DNA of 64,000 nt from Bifidobacterium thermophilum DSM 20210 (GTDB lineage Bacteria > Actinomycetota > Actinomycetes > Actinomycetales > Bifidobacteriaceae): positions 1 to 64,000 of the forward strand of contig JDUB01000010.1 of the NCBI GenBank assembly GCA_000771265.1. The letters run 5' to 3'. The first letter of the stretch is position 1. Every line of letters begins with the position of its first letter. The notes beneath the pieces are model-generated. The model searched no databases, was not told the DNA's origin, and saw only the letters and a list, made by a program, of their open reading frames with translations. The position numbers and the translations under genes are program-made. Of the stretch, positions 43,664 through 52,744 are shown piece after piece.

Positions 43664-44500
43664 ATGGAACGTATCTTGGCGGGATGGGAGAGCAGAATGC
43701 CGCAGCATAGCGCAGATATCAGGGCAGATAGCAGCACATACACGCGGGCCGGCAATCTCCGGCGAGGCAGACGGATTGTCGTGTCCGTCATTGTGATGCT
43801 CGTCGTTGTGGCATTGACCGCAGGGGCGTGTCTGTGGGTGAGATGCGCGCGCAGGGGACAAGCCGGCGACATCGGCGCCACCCCAGCCGTGAACCTGCCT
43901 TCTTCCTCGCCGACATTCACCAGCAGCGTGGACGCAAACGGCAATGGCGTGGACGATTACACGGATATCGTCCACGGTGCCCGCAAAGACGCTGAGGCGA
44001 TGCCGGCCTACGATACGGGCTACTATCAGGGCGGGTATCCGCCGTCCGACCGTGGCGCCTGCACCGACGTCGTCTGGCGGGCGTTCGCCAACGCCGGGTA
44101 CGACCTCAAAGCCATGGTCGACGCCGACATCACCGCCCGGCCGCAGGCTTACTTGCGTGTGATTTCCAAACCCGACCCGAATATCGATTTCCGTCGTACC
44201 GGCGTGCTTGACGTCTTTTTCAGCACCTACGGCGTGACGCTCGGCACGGATATCCATGGCGATGACTGGGAACAAGGCGACATCGTCGTCTTCGAACACA
44301 CCCGGCACATCGGCGTCGTCTCTGACCGGCGCGACAAGCAAGGTATGCCGCTGATTATTCACAACATGGGACAGAAACAGCGGGAGAACGATTATTTCGC
44401 GTTCCGCACGCATATGGCGGTCACCGGGCATTACCGGTTCGACGCTTCGCGTGTCCCGCAATCGGTGATCAAAACCTGGTCCGGGCCGTTGCCGCGATGA
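43664..44500 (+). CDS. DUF1287 domain protein with N-terminal membrane anchor
   Basis: Secreted or membrane-anchored protein of the DUF1287 family, which resembles NlpC/P60-CHAP cysteine hydrolases, though activity is unproven. It is 278 aa. Basic residues (NLRRGRRIV) precede one helix near 37-57, followed by a linker and the DUF1287 domain from about residue 90. Visible conserved blocks: GACTDVVWRAFANAGYDL with a Cys in the nucleophile position, EQGDIVVFEHTRHIGVVSD with a His, and IIHNMGQ. ATG 43664 (GAGGAG seven bases upstream) and ATG 43697 (GGGAG upstream) are both plausible. It lies between the divergent ThiX- and ThiY-like genes without an obvious link. Confidence 0.85.
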   Translation: MERILAGWESRMPQHSADIRADSSTYTRAGNLRRGRRIVVSVIVMLVVVALTAGACLWVRCARRGQAGDIGATPAVNLPSSSPTFTSSVDANGNGVDDYTDIVHGARKDAEAMPAYDTGYYQGGYPPSDRGACTDVVWRAFANAGYDLKAMVDADITARPQAYLRVISKPDPNIDFRRTGVLDVFFSTYGVTLGTDIHGDDWEQGDIVVFEHTRHIGVVSDRRDKQGMPLIIHNMGQKQRENDYFAFRTHMAVTGHYRFDASRVPQSVIKTWSGPLPR

Positions 44501-44785
44501 ACCGTCCTTGACAGTGTGACGGCTGGAAGAAAGCGACCGCAATATTGCCGAGAATGATGATTGCGCAGCTAGCGGAGCCAACACACCTACCACCGCCGCC
44601 ACCGCCGTCTGCCGCGTCCGGTCCGCAACAGGCAACCGCCCCGCTCACAAGGATGACCAGGGCTGAAGATATCCTTGACATCGCTTGCGTGCCCATGTGT
44701 GGCAAACCATCCGGCCGTGGTCAACGCGCATGACATCATGACGGCCGGGCGGGGACATGGGGCAGGCGGGGCCGGCCCTCACGTT

Positions 44786-44820
44786 CGTTCTCTGCCGAAT
44801 CCGCCCGAATCCAGAGAACG
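44786..44820 (+). promoter_or_regulatory. Leader hairpin upstream of the ThiY-like gene
   Basis: CGTTCTCTG (44786-44794) pairs perfectly with CAGAGAACG (44812-44820), 26 bases before ATG 44847. The loop holds a CGAATCC direct repeat. The rest of the 346-bp gap 44501-44846 shows no gene and no TPP-riboswitch consensus. Confidence 0.4.
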
Positions 44821-44846
44821 GAACACATCATGATCCAGGACATCAT

Positions 44847-45947
44847 ATGACCCATCTGCCACAGGCTGCCCATGCACTGCAGCGCACCACAACATCCATC
44901 ATCAGCCGCATCCGTGCAGGATTCGCCGCCACGCTCACCATCGCCGTAATCGCGTCCCTCGGCGCGTGTGGCACCGCCGGAACATCCGCGAACGGACTGA
45001 CCAAAACCACCTTCATGCTCTCGTGGGCACCCGACACCAACCATATCGGCGTGTATGTGGCCAAACACAACGGGTATTTCAAACGAGCCGGTCTAGACGT
45101 CGATATCGTCGCCGTCGCCCAGGCGGGCGCCGAACAGTCGGTCAACAACGGTGTCGCGGATTTCGCCCTGTCCAATCTCACCAATGTCTCCACCTACAGC
45201 CTCAAAGGCGCCACGCTCAAGCAGGTGCTGCAAGTGCAGCGCAAGCCGAGCGCCATCTGGTGTGCTCTGGCTTCGAACACGTCCATCACCCGCCCGCGGG
45301 ATTTCGACGGGAAAACCTTCGCCACCTTCGGCACGAACGAATCCGACGCGGTCATCAAGCAGATGATTCAAACCGACGGTGGCAAAGGCCAATTCGACAA
45401 GGTGACGGTCGGCACGTCCACATTCCAGACCCTGTCCAGCGGCAAAGCGGATTTCGGCGGGTTCTACGCGACCTGGGAAGGCGTTCAGGCCGATATGTAC
45501 GGCCCGAAGCTCAACTGCTTCACCGAGCCTGACTACGGGGTGCCCGGCAATGCGGACTCCATCGGCATCATCACCAACAGCAAGACCATCAAGAACAATC
45601 CGAAACTGGTCAAAGCCTTCACCCAGGCCGCACAGCAAGGGTACGAATACGCGTACGCGCATCCCGACAAGGCGGCGCAGATCCTCGTGGACGAAGCCCC
45701 GGAAGCCAATCTGAAACTCGCCTTTGTCAAACGCAGTATGCATGTCATCGTAGACGGCCAGTATTGGGGCAACCCGAAGGACATCGCCTCAGGCAAACTC
45801 GTCTTCGGCACCAACGACACCGTCTCCACGCAGCAGTATTTCGACTTCCTTGCGAACGCCGGCGCCTACACGGACGCCTCCGGCAAGGTGGCACGCACCG
45901 CTCCGAAGGCCAAGAATCTCGTCACCGACCGTTTCCTCGCGCAATAA
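44847..45947 (+). CDS. ThiY/NMT1-like thiamine-precursor binding lipoprotein
   Basis: Periplasmic-type binding protein of the NMT1/THI5-like family, whose transport members bind formylaminopyrimidine or HMP. It is 366 aa from ATG 44847: a signal peptide with lipobox SLGACG (Cys near residue 34), then FMLSWAPDTNHIGVYVAKHNGYFKRAGLDV, the family's N-terminal core, and FADFALSN-like VADFALSNLTNVS. No permease or ATPase follows on this strand. The ThiX-like permease on the minus strand is the likely partner. The assignment to thiamine precursors rests on family resemblance only. Confidence 0.87.
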   Translation: MTHLPQAAHALQRTTTSIISRIRAGFAATLTIAVIASLGACGTAGTSANGLTKTTFMLSWAPDTNHIGVYVAKHNGYFKRAGLDVDIVAVAQAGAEQSVNNGVADFALSNLTNVSTYSLKGATLKQVLQVQRKPSAIWCALASNTSITRPRDFDGKTFATFGTNESDAVIKQMIQTDGGKGQFDKVTVGTSTFQTLSSGKADFGGFYATWEGVQADMYGPKLNCFTEPDYGVPGNADSIGIITNSKTIKNNPKLVKAFTQAAQQGYEYAYAHPDKAAQILVDEAPEANLKLAFVKRSMHVIVDGQYWGNPKDIASGKLVFGTNDTVSTQQYFDFLANAGAYTDASGKVARTAPKAKNLVTDRFLAQ

Positions 45948-46086
45948 TCACGCCCCTGACGGCGCGTGTTGGCCGGATTTACCTGTCCATCGGTTGGAAT
46001 TTGTCCAGCGCGCGATATCATGGGGACTGACGCCATGTGATTCGTGCGGGCAGGACGCCTGCCGAGCAGTCGAGGGAGAATAGATC

Positions 46087-47481
46087 ATGGATCCGCAGAA
46101 CCAGACGGGTGACACCGGTGGCACCGCTGAGGCAGGGGCTGCCGGCGATTCGCAGGACATCACCGCGCCCATCATCTTGGACGCTGACACCGGCACTGAT
46201 GACGCGCTTGCCATCGGCCTGCTGATGGCGTATGCGCCTGAACGGCTGGTGTCGGTCGTCGCCACATACGGCAATGTCATCCAGTCGGTGGCGCAGCAGA
46301 ACGCGCGTGACGTACTCAACCTCCTCGGCGGTTCGAAGATTCCGGTGCTGGATGGGTGCCGTTGCCCTTCATGGGCGGAAGGATTCGCCGCGGACAAGGC
46401 CTGCGCCCATTTCCATGGGGATAACGGCATCGCCGACTTGAATATCGACGATTACGCGCGCATGGAAACCACCGCAGGCGGCACCGCGTCCGTGCTGTAC
46501 AACGGCGCGGTCTACGACTTCTCCTCGAACAACATCGATTTCACCGCCGCCGGGACGGTTTCCGCCGGCATGTTCGGAGAAAATCAGAAGGAAGCGAAGA
46601 AGAAGCAGCGGCAGGCATCATGGCAGGACGAGGCGCTGTCGGTGCGGTCAGCCCAGCCTGACGTGTGTGCGAAACTGTCATCTCCAATCATTTCGATTGG
46701 CGGATATCTGCCCAGGCAACCCGTCGACAACTCGGTGCCGCAGCGTGGACGGAACATGCTTGGCGCACTCGCCGACGAATATGGCAAGGTCGAGATGGGG
46801 GTCATGCCGGGCGACACTGCGGGTGTCAAAGCGATTATCGACGGTGTCCGTCAGTGGGGCAAGAACCTGACCGTGATTTCGACCGGCCCACTGACCGACA
46901 TCGCCGCCGCCATCGCTCTCGCCCCTGATATCGCGCCCCAATTGCGGCTCGTGATGATGGGCGGGGCCCTGACCCAGCAGGGCAATTGCTTCGATATGGT
47001 CAGCGAAACCAATATCATGCAGGACCCCGAGTCTGCCAATCTGGTATTGCGCTCCCAGGCGGATGTGACGATGATCGGCCTGGATGTCACCCATCGGTGC
47101 CTGCTGCCGTCGGAGCTGACTGAGCCGTGGTCTCAGATCGATGGCGGTGTCGGCAGGTTCTTCGCCGATCTCGCCTCCTTCATGATCAAAGCGAACAAGG
47201 AAGCCGACCCGGCATTCTCCGTCGGCGCGCCTATGCATGACCCGCTCGCTGTAGCTGCCGCGCTTGATCCGACGCTTGTGCAGACTCTCGACATCGCGCT
47301 GCGGGTGGATTTGGCGACCGGTGACCGCCAGGGTGTGCGCGGCCGCACTATCGGCGATATGACGCGTCTCAACGATCCGACGGCGTCGTGCACACATGTG
47401 GCGATCGCCGTGGATTCCATGAGGTTCCTCAACATGTTCACCGGCGGCATTTCCGCGTTGTCCCAGCGTTTGGCAAAGTAA
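46087..47481 (+). CDS. Nucleoside hydrolase (IU-NH family) with internal insert
   Basis: Calcium-dependent N-ribohydrolase splitting nucleosides into base and ribose. Seen: the metal-binding ILDADTGTDDALAIGL near residue 30, VVATYGNV, and the later LRLVMMGGALTQQGN with downstream DPESAN. The typical HDPLAVAAALDP block is near residue 394. It is 464 aa, against about 310-330 usual: an insert of about 90 residues (roughly 120-210, Lys/Gln-rich KEAKKKQRQASWQDE) and a hydrophilic N-terminus explain the excess. GGGAGAA precedes ATG 46087. Together with the uracil permease it supports nucleobase salvage. Confidence 0.87.
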   Translation: MDPQNQTGDTGGTAEAGAAGDSQDITAPIILDADTGTDDALAIGLLMAYAPERLVSVVATYGNVIQSVAQQNARDVLNLLGGSKIPVLDGCRCPSWAEGFAADKACAHFHGDNGIADLNIDDYARMETTAGGTASVLYNGAVYDFSSNNIDFTAAGTVSAGMFGENQKEAKKKQRQASWQDEALSVRSAQPDVCAKLSSPIISIGGYLPRQPVDNSVPQRGRNMLGALADEYGKVEMGVMPGDTAGVKAIIDGVRQWGKNLTVISTGPLTDIAAAIALAPDIAPQLRLVMMGGALTQQGNCFDMVSETNIMQDPESANLVLRSQADVTMIGLDVTHRCLLPSELTEPWSQIDGGVGRFFADLASFMIKANKEADPAFSVGAPMHDPLAVAAALDPTLVQTLDIALRVDLATGDRQGVRGRTIGDMTRLNDPTASCTHVAIAVDSMRFLNMFTGGISALSQRLAK

Positions 47482-47566
47482 CGGCGCTCAGTCGCGAATT
47501 GCAAGTCGCATGTCGTGCGGGTTGCGGGTTGCGTAGCGGTGCGTTGTCGGCGGCCCTACGTCTCGG

Positions 47567-47598
47567 CGGTCATGCCGTCATGCGGTCATGCTGTCATG
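47567..47598. repeat. Four 8-bp tandem repeats
   Basis: CGGTCATG, CCGTCATG, CGGTCATG, CTGTCATG run head to tail from 47567 to 47598, consensus CNGTCATG. They lie 71 bp upstream of the acetyltransferase start, in its probable promoter region. Confidence 0.75.
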
Positions 47599-47668
47599 AT
47601 GGAATATCGTCGAACCGAATCCGGCGTTGGCGTCGGATACGACGGCATACGGGCATCAGGGAGGCAAT

Positions 47669-48205
47669 GTGAACGGCGAACGGTCCGCTGAGCATCAACC
47701 GGTCACCATCCGCGACGCGCGGGAGAGCGACCTTCAGGCGATTACCGATATCTATAATCAAGCGGTGGTCGCCGGCGGTTCGACCGCCGATCTGGTGCCA
47801 CGCACCCTCGAGCAGCGCAGGCAGTGGGTGGATTCGCACCAGCCGCGTGACCGCTACCCGGTGGTCGTGCTTGAAGATGCATCCGGGCGTGTCGTGGCCT
47901 TCGGGTCGCTGTCGAAATTCCATCCGCGCGAAGCGTACGACGGCGTGGTGGAACTCAGCTATTACGTCGATGAGCGGGCCCGCCACCGCAGGTACGGGAC
48001 GGCTATGGTCGCATGGCTGCTCGACGCGGCGCGTACGCGTGGTTACCGCATCGCGACCGCCCTGATTTTCGCGTCGAACGCGGGCTCAATCGCGCTGATG
48101 AATCATTTCGGGTTCGAACGGTACGGTTTTCTGCCCCGCGCATGTTTCGATGGCACGCGGTATCTTGATATGTCCTACTGGTGGTTGCCGCTGGACAACG
48201 ACTGA
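47669..48205 (+). CDS. GNAT-family N-acetyltransferase (phosphinothricin acetyltransferase-like)
   Basis: Acetyl-CoA-dependent acetyltransferase. Seen: the N-terminal VTIRDARESDLQAITDIYNQ, the beta4-strand DGVVELSYYVDERARHRRYG leading into the acetyl-CoA P-loop region RRYGTAMV, and the C-terminal SIALMNHFGFERYGFLPR. It is 178 aa, matching the Pat/YncA subgroup that acetylates phosphinothricin or methionine derivatives. The true substrate is unknown. GTG 47669 was chosen because GGGAGG lies just upstream. In-frame codons further up have no such signal. Confidence 0.86.
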   Translation: MNGERSAEHQPVTIRDARESDLQAITDIYNQAVVAGGSTADLVPRTLEQRRQWVDSHQPRDRYPVVVLEDASGRVVAFGSLSKFHPREAYDGVVELSYYVDERARHRRYGTAMVAWLLDAARTRGYRIATALIFASNAGSIALMNHFGFERYGFLPRACFDGTRYLDMSYWWLPLDND

Positions 48206-48367
48206 AATACCAGGCGTCACGAATGTTCGGCCGTCGCGGATCGCAGGCCGGTGCCGCGCAGGCGAGTCAGCCGTGGCGGGTAAGATTGGCCATTCTGGTA
48301 GCGAATGATTGCATGATGAGCCGCGCCCGGTATGCGGTGGGCGGCGGCGATGAGGGAGAGGAACGGC

Positions 48368-48967
48368 ATGGCGTCTGGTTTCTGGCTGGTGGTAGGTTTG
48401 GGCAACCCGGGCAAGCAATACGAGGGCACCCGGCACAATATGGGATTCATGGCGGCGGACGTCCTGGCCGAACGCTGGTCGGTGAACTTCAGCGACCATA
48501 AGGGCATCGCGATGCTCGGCAAGGGCGTGATGAACTTGCAAGGCAAGTCGATCAAGTTCTTCCTCGCCAAACCACTCACATACATGAACGAATCGGGTAC
48601 TGCGGTGGCATCCATCAGCTCCTACTATCAGATTCCGCCCGAGCATGTCGTGGTCATCCACGACGATATGGATCTTGAATTTGGTCGTATCAAAGTCAAG
48701 GCAGGTGGTTCCGCTGGCGGACACAACGGTATCAAGTCCATTGACCGTTCGCTTGGAACCAATGCCTATGCGCGTGTGCGGCTTGGAGTGGGACATGCCC
48801 GTCGAGGCCCGAACGCGCATGACAACACCGTCAACTGGGTGTTGGGCGGATTCGGCCCGGACCAGCGCAAGCAGCTACCTGAATTCCTCGCCGATGGTGC
48901 CGATGCCGCTGAAACCATTATCTTCTCTGGGCTGAGCCGCGCGCAGGAGCAGTTCAATGGCCGGTGA
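48368..48967 (+). CDS. pth: Peptidyl-tRNA hydrolase
   Basis: Releases peptidyl groups from tRNA dropped from ribosomes. Seen: VVGLGNPGKQYEGTRHNMGF with the catalytic His, LAKPLTYMNESG, the catalytic Asp in VVVIHDDMDLEFG, and GGSAGGHNGIKSI. It is 199 aa, standard. GAGAGGAAC precedes ATG 48368. The last 11 bp overlap the mfd start, a common actinobacterial arrangement. Confidence 0.95.
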   Translation: MASGFWLVVGLGNPGKQYEGTRHNMGFMAADVLAERWSVNFSDHKGIAMLGKGVMNLQGKSIKFFLAKPLTYMNESGTAVASISSYYQIPPEHVVVIHDDMDLEFGRIKVKAGGSAGGHNGIKSIDRSLGTNAYARVRLGVGHARRGPNAHDNTVNWVLGGFGPDQRKQLPEFLADGADAAETIIFSGLSRAQEQFNGR

Positions 48968-51900
48968 GCAGCATACGCCCGCGGCTCCGTCTGTTGCACC
49001 GACCGCCGGAGCGCTTTCCGGACTGCTCGACCAGCTCGATCACGACCGGTCCTTCCATGATTTGTCGCACGGACTGGTCGACGTGCCTGCGAATGAGGGC
49101 AGCGAGCCGATGCTCAATGTGGAAGCCGTGCCCGGCATTCGACCGGCTCTCGCAGCGGCGACCGCACAGCGAGCCCCAGTCGTTGCCATCGTGCCTTCGG
49201 GACGGGAATCGCAGGAAGCCGTTGAGGCGATTCGCAGCTGGTATGACGGCGATCCGCAGGATATCGCGGAACTTGAGGCCTGGGAGACGCTGCCGCATGA
49301 ACGGCTCTCCCCGCGTGCAGACACGGTCGCGTCCCGCATGGCGGTATTCCGTCGTTTGACGCATCCGGAACCCGGGAACGCCCTGTTTGGACCGATTAAG
49401 GTTCTGGTCATGCCGGTGCGTTCGCTCATCCAGCCGGTCGTCGCCGGGTTGGGTGATGTCGAACCGTTGGTTTTTGCGGCGGGGGAGGAGCTTCCGCTCG
49501 ACCAGGCCGCGGCCCGTCTTGTCGAGAACGCCTACACCCGCGTCGATCTGGTCATGGACCGCGGACAGTTCGCGGTGCGCGGCGGCATCCTCGACGTGTT
49601 CCCGCCGACCATCGCTCATCCGGTCCGCATCGAATTCTTCGGCGATGAAATCGACACCATCAAGGAGTTCCACGCCTCCGACCAGCGCACCTACGGCGAT
49701 GGCCTACACACCGTCTGGGCGACGCCATGCCGCGAGCTGCAGCTGACGCAAGCGGTGCGTGACCGCGCGAAATCGCTCATCGGGCAGATTCCCAACGCCG
49801 AGGACATGCTCGCCTCCATCGCGGACGGCATCCCCGTGGAAGGCATGGAATCCCTGATGCCTGCGCTGATCGACAACATGGAGCCGGTGCAGCGCATGCT
49901 GCCCCAAGGTGCGGTCATCATGCTCTCCGACCCGGAACGGTTGCGCCGGGCAGCGGACGACCTGACGAAAACAGCCAACGAATTCCTCGCCGCCAGCTGG
50001 CATGTCGCCGCCAGCGGCCATGGGGCAGGCGCGCCGATCAGCTTCGACCAGGCGAGTTTCCTCGACTACGAGGAGACCGTCAGCTCGCTCGCCTATTCGC
50101 GCGATGAGGTGTGGAAACTCGCTGATTTCGGCGTGGACCCAGGCCTGCCGGGCAATGTGCGCATCGGCGCAAGCTCCCCGCAAGAATACCGTGGCGACGA
50201 GTCGAAAGCCGCCACCGGTATTGAAGGGCTGATTGACGCCGGATTCGTCGTGACCATCACCGCCGGAGCCCAAGGAACGCTCGCCAGACTCAAACGAGCT
50301 GTCAACGAGACCGGCATCACGCGCTTTGACGTATTGCGTTCGCGAGCCGTCGACGGGTTCGTGGACCGGGACGCGCGAATTGCCTTGCTCACCGAACGCG
50401 ACCTGACCGGCCGTTCCAGCGCCGTCGGGCAAACCAAGACACCGAAGCGCCGGCGCAAGGCCATCGACCTGATGGAGCTCAAACCCGGCGATTACGTGGT
50501 TCATGAGCAGCATGGCATCGGGCGATACACCGGCATGCAGCAGCGCCAAATCGGCCCTGCCGGTGCGAAAACGACGAGGGAATACCTGGTTGTCGAATAC
50601 GCGCCCAGTAAACGCAACGCCCCCGCCGACAAGCTGTACATTCCCACCGACCAGCTCGACCAGGTCAGCAAATACATCGGCTCGGACGCCCCCAAACTCA
50701 ACAAACTCGGCGGCTCCGACTGGGCGCAGACCAAGGCGAAAGCCCGCAAGCATGTGCACGAGATCGCCCAGGACCTCGTACGCCTGTATTCGGCCCGCCA
50801 ACGCACCAAAGGCTTCGCGTTCAGCCCGGACACCCCGTGGCAAAAGGAACTCGAGGACGCCTTCCCGTACCAGGAGACTCCCGACCAGCTGACCACCATC
50901 GACGAGGTCAAGGCCGATATGGAGAAACCGGTGCCGATGGACCGCCTGATCTGCGGCGATGTCGGCTTCGGCAAGACTGAGATTGCGGTACGAGCCGCCT
51001 TCAAAGCCATACAAGACGGCAAGCAGGTGGCCGTCCTCGTACCGACCACGCTGCTCGTGCAACAGCATTACGAGACGTTCACGGAACGTTACTCGGGCTT
51101 CCCGGTGGATGTCGCCGCGATGAGCCGCTTCCAAAGCCCCAAGGAAATCAAGCAGACCATCAAAGGTCTGGAAGACGGGTCGGTCGATGTCGTCATCGGC
51201 ACGCACAAGCTGCTCAACCCGAAAATCAAGTTCAAGGATCTCGGGTTGTTGATCATCGACGAGGAGCAGCGGTTCGGCGTCGAGCATAAGGAAACGCTCA
51301 AAGCGCTGCGCACGAACGTCGACGTCCTGTCCCTGTCGGCGACGCCGATTCCACGCACCTTGGAAATGGCGGTGACCGGCATCCGCGAGATGTCCACGCT
51401 CGCCACCCCGCCCGAGGACCGTCTGCCCGTGCTCACGTATGTCGGCCCATACGAGGACGCGCAGGTCACGGCGGCCATCAGGCGCGAGCTGTTGCGCGGC
51501 GGCCAGGTGTTCTACGTGCATAACCGCGTCGATTCCATCAGTGCCACGGCAGACAAGATCCACCAGCTGGTGCCCGAGGCGAAAATCGGCGTCGCGCACG
51601 GCAAGATGGGAGAGAAACAACTCGACGCAATCATCCGCGATTTCTGGCATCGCGATATCGACGTGCTCGTATGCACGACGATCATCGAAACCGGGCTGGA
51701 TATTTCGAACGCGAACACGCTGATCGTTGACCATGCCGACCGTTTCGGCTTAAGCCAGCTGCACCAGTTGCGCGGCCGCGTCGGCCGAGGACGTGAACGC
51801 GCCTACGCGTACTTCCTGTACGACCCGTCCAAGCCGATGACCCAACAGTCCCATGACCGGCTCGCGACCATCGCGCAGAACACATCACTGGGGTCGGGAT

Positions 51901-52529
51901 TCGACGTGGCGATGAAAGATCTTGAGCTGCGTGGCACCGGCAACCTGTTGGGCGACGAGCAGAGCGGACATATCGAAGGGGTCGGTTTCGACCTCTACGT
52001 GCGTATGGTGTCGCAGGCCGTCGAAGAGTACAAGGAGCCTGAGCGCAAGGAATCGGTAGCCGTCAGCATCGATTTGCCGATCGAGGCGTCGATTCCGGTG
52101 GATTACATCGATTCCGACAAGCTGCGGCTTGAGGCGTATCGCAAGCTTGCCTCGGCGAGGAGCGAACAGGATCTCGACGATGTGCGAGACGAGCTGACCG
52201 ACCGCTACGGCAAGCCTCCAGTAGAGCTGGATTCGCTGTTCGCCGTGGCCAGACTGCGAAACAAAGCGCGAGATCTTGGTATCACCGAAATCATCGCTCA
52301 GGGGCGGAACGTGCGTATTCGTGGGATTGAGCCGGCAGAATCCCTGATGATGCGATTGCAACGCATCTACCCGGGAGCCCAGTACCGGCCGCTCACCCGC
52401 ACGTTGACGATTCCGGCGCCGTTCGCTGGCTCGCTTGGCTCGGGCCCCATGCCCGGCGACCAAGTGATTGCCTGGACCAACCAGCTGCTCGACGACCTGC
52501 AATGGAAGCCCCGGACGGCCGGCAAGTGA
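48957..52529 (+). CDS. mfd: Transcription-repair coupling factor Mfd
   Basis: Superfamily 2 translocase that displaces stalled RNA polymerase and recruits UvrA. It is 1190 aa. Domain order: UvrB-like region (FRRLTHPEPG, RVDLVMDRGQFAVRGGILDV), RNA-polymerase interaction domain near 510 (LKPGDYVVHEQHGIGRYTG), RecG-like helicase with Walker A GDVGFGKTE near 667, DEEQ box IIDEEQRFGV, SATPIPRTLEMA, and motif VI QLRGRVGRGRERAYAYF near 936, then the C-terminal TRCF domain. ATG 48957 overlaps the pth stop, so the genes are probably coupled. Confidence 0.97.
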   Translation: MAGEQHTPAAPSVAPTAGALSGLLDQLDHDRSFHDLSHGLVDVPANEGSEPMLNVEAVPGIRPALAAATAQRAPVVAIVPSGRESQEAVEAIRSWYDGDPQDIAELEAWETLPHERLSPRADTVASRMAVFRRLTHPEPGNALFGPIKVLVMPVRSLIQPVVAGLGDVEPLVFAAGEELPLDQAAARLVENAYTRVDLVMDRGQFAVRGGILDVFPPTIAHPVRIEFFGDEIDTIKEFHASDQRTYGDGLHTVWATPCRELQLTQAVRDRAKSLIGQIPNAEDMLASIADGIPVEGMESLMPALIDNMEPVQRMLPQGAVIMLSDPERLRRAADDLTKTANEFLAASWHVAASGHGAGAPISFDQASFLDYEETVSSLAYSRDEVWKLADFGVDPGLPGNVRIGASSPQEYRGDESKAATGIEGLIDAGFVVTITAGAQGTLARLKRAVNETGITRFDVLRSRAVDGFVDRDARIALLTERDLTGRSSAVGQTKTPKRRRKAIDLMELKPGDYVVHEQHGIGRYTGMQQRQIGPAGAKTTREYLVVEYAPSKRNAPADKLYIPTDQLDQVSKYIGSDAPKLNKLGGSDWAQTKAKARKHVHEIAQDLVRLYSARQRTKGFAFSPDTPWQKELEDAFPYQETPDQLTTIDEVKADMEKPVPMDRLICGDVGFGKTEIAVRAAFKAIQDGKQVAVLVPTTLLVQQHYETFTERYSGFPVDVAAMSRFQSPKEIKQTIKGLEDGSVDVVIGTHKLLNPKIKFKDLGLLIIDEEQRFGVEHKETLKALRTNVDVLSLSATPIPRTLEMAVTGIREMSTLATPPEDRLPVLTYVGPYEDAQVTAAIRRELLRGGQVFYVHNRVDSISATADKIHQLVPEAKIGVAHGKMGEKQLDAIIRDFWHRDIDVLVCTTIIETGLDISNANTLIVDHADRFGLSQLHQLRGRVGRGRERAYAYFLYDPSKPMTQQSHDRLATIAQNTSLGSGFDVAMKDLELRGTGNLLGDEQSGHIEGVGFDLYVRMVSQAVEEYKEPERKESVAVSIDLPIEASIPVDYIDSDKLRLEAYRKLASARSEQDLDDVRDELTDRYGKPPVELDSLFAVARLRNKARDLGITEIIAQGRNVRIRGIEPAESLMMRLQRIYPGAQYRPLTRTLTIPAPFAGSLGSGPMPGDQVIAWTNQLLDDLQWKPRTAGK

Positions 52530-52560
52530 TTGATCGGGCGAGCCCGGTGCGATTGGTTGA

Positions 52561-52660
52561 GCCTGTGGTGTGACTGGGCGGTTGCGTACTGACGTGATAG
52601 CAGGGGAAGATGCCTCTGAGCGTGTGGTACCGGCCTGTTGTGTGATTGGCCGGTCGCATC
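52561..52660. repeat. Imperfect direct repeat, 72-bp spacing
   Basis: GCCTGTGGTGTGACTGGGCG (52561) recurs as GCCTGTTGTGTGATTGGCCG at 52633, 72 bp apart, and similarity continues a few bases (GGTTGCG against GGTCGCA). A related GTGCGATTGGTTG lies just before the first copy. Located in the 215-bp gap after mfd. Confidence 0.55.
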
Positions 52661-52744
52661 ACGCCGCGGATAGCGGATGGTCATAGGAGCCGGCCGTCGC
52701 AGAACACCGACGCTGTCGAAGCGTCGCGCGAAGCTGGAAGCGCC

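Noticed and set aside
44469-44681. Small Gly/Cys-rich open frame on the minus strand (lipobox-like VACCG)
   Set aside because: No ribosome-binding site, overlaps the DUF1287 gene end, and composition is explained by low-complexity sequence; coding status cannot be supported.
43493-44846. TPP riboswitch expected upstream of the thiamine-precursor transporter genes
   Set aside because: The conserved CUGAGA and ACCUGA cores were looked for by eye on both strands and not found.
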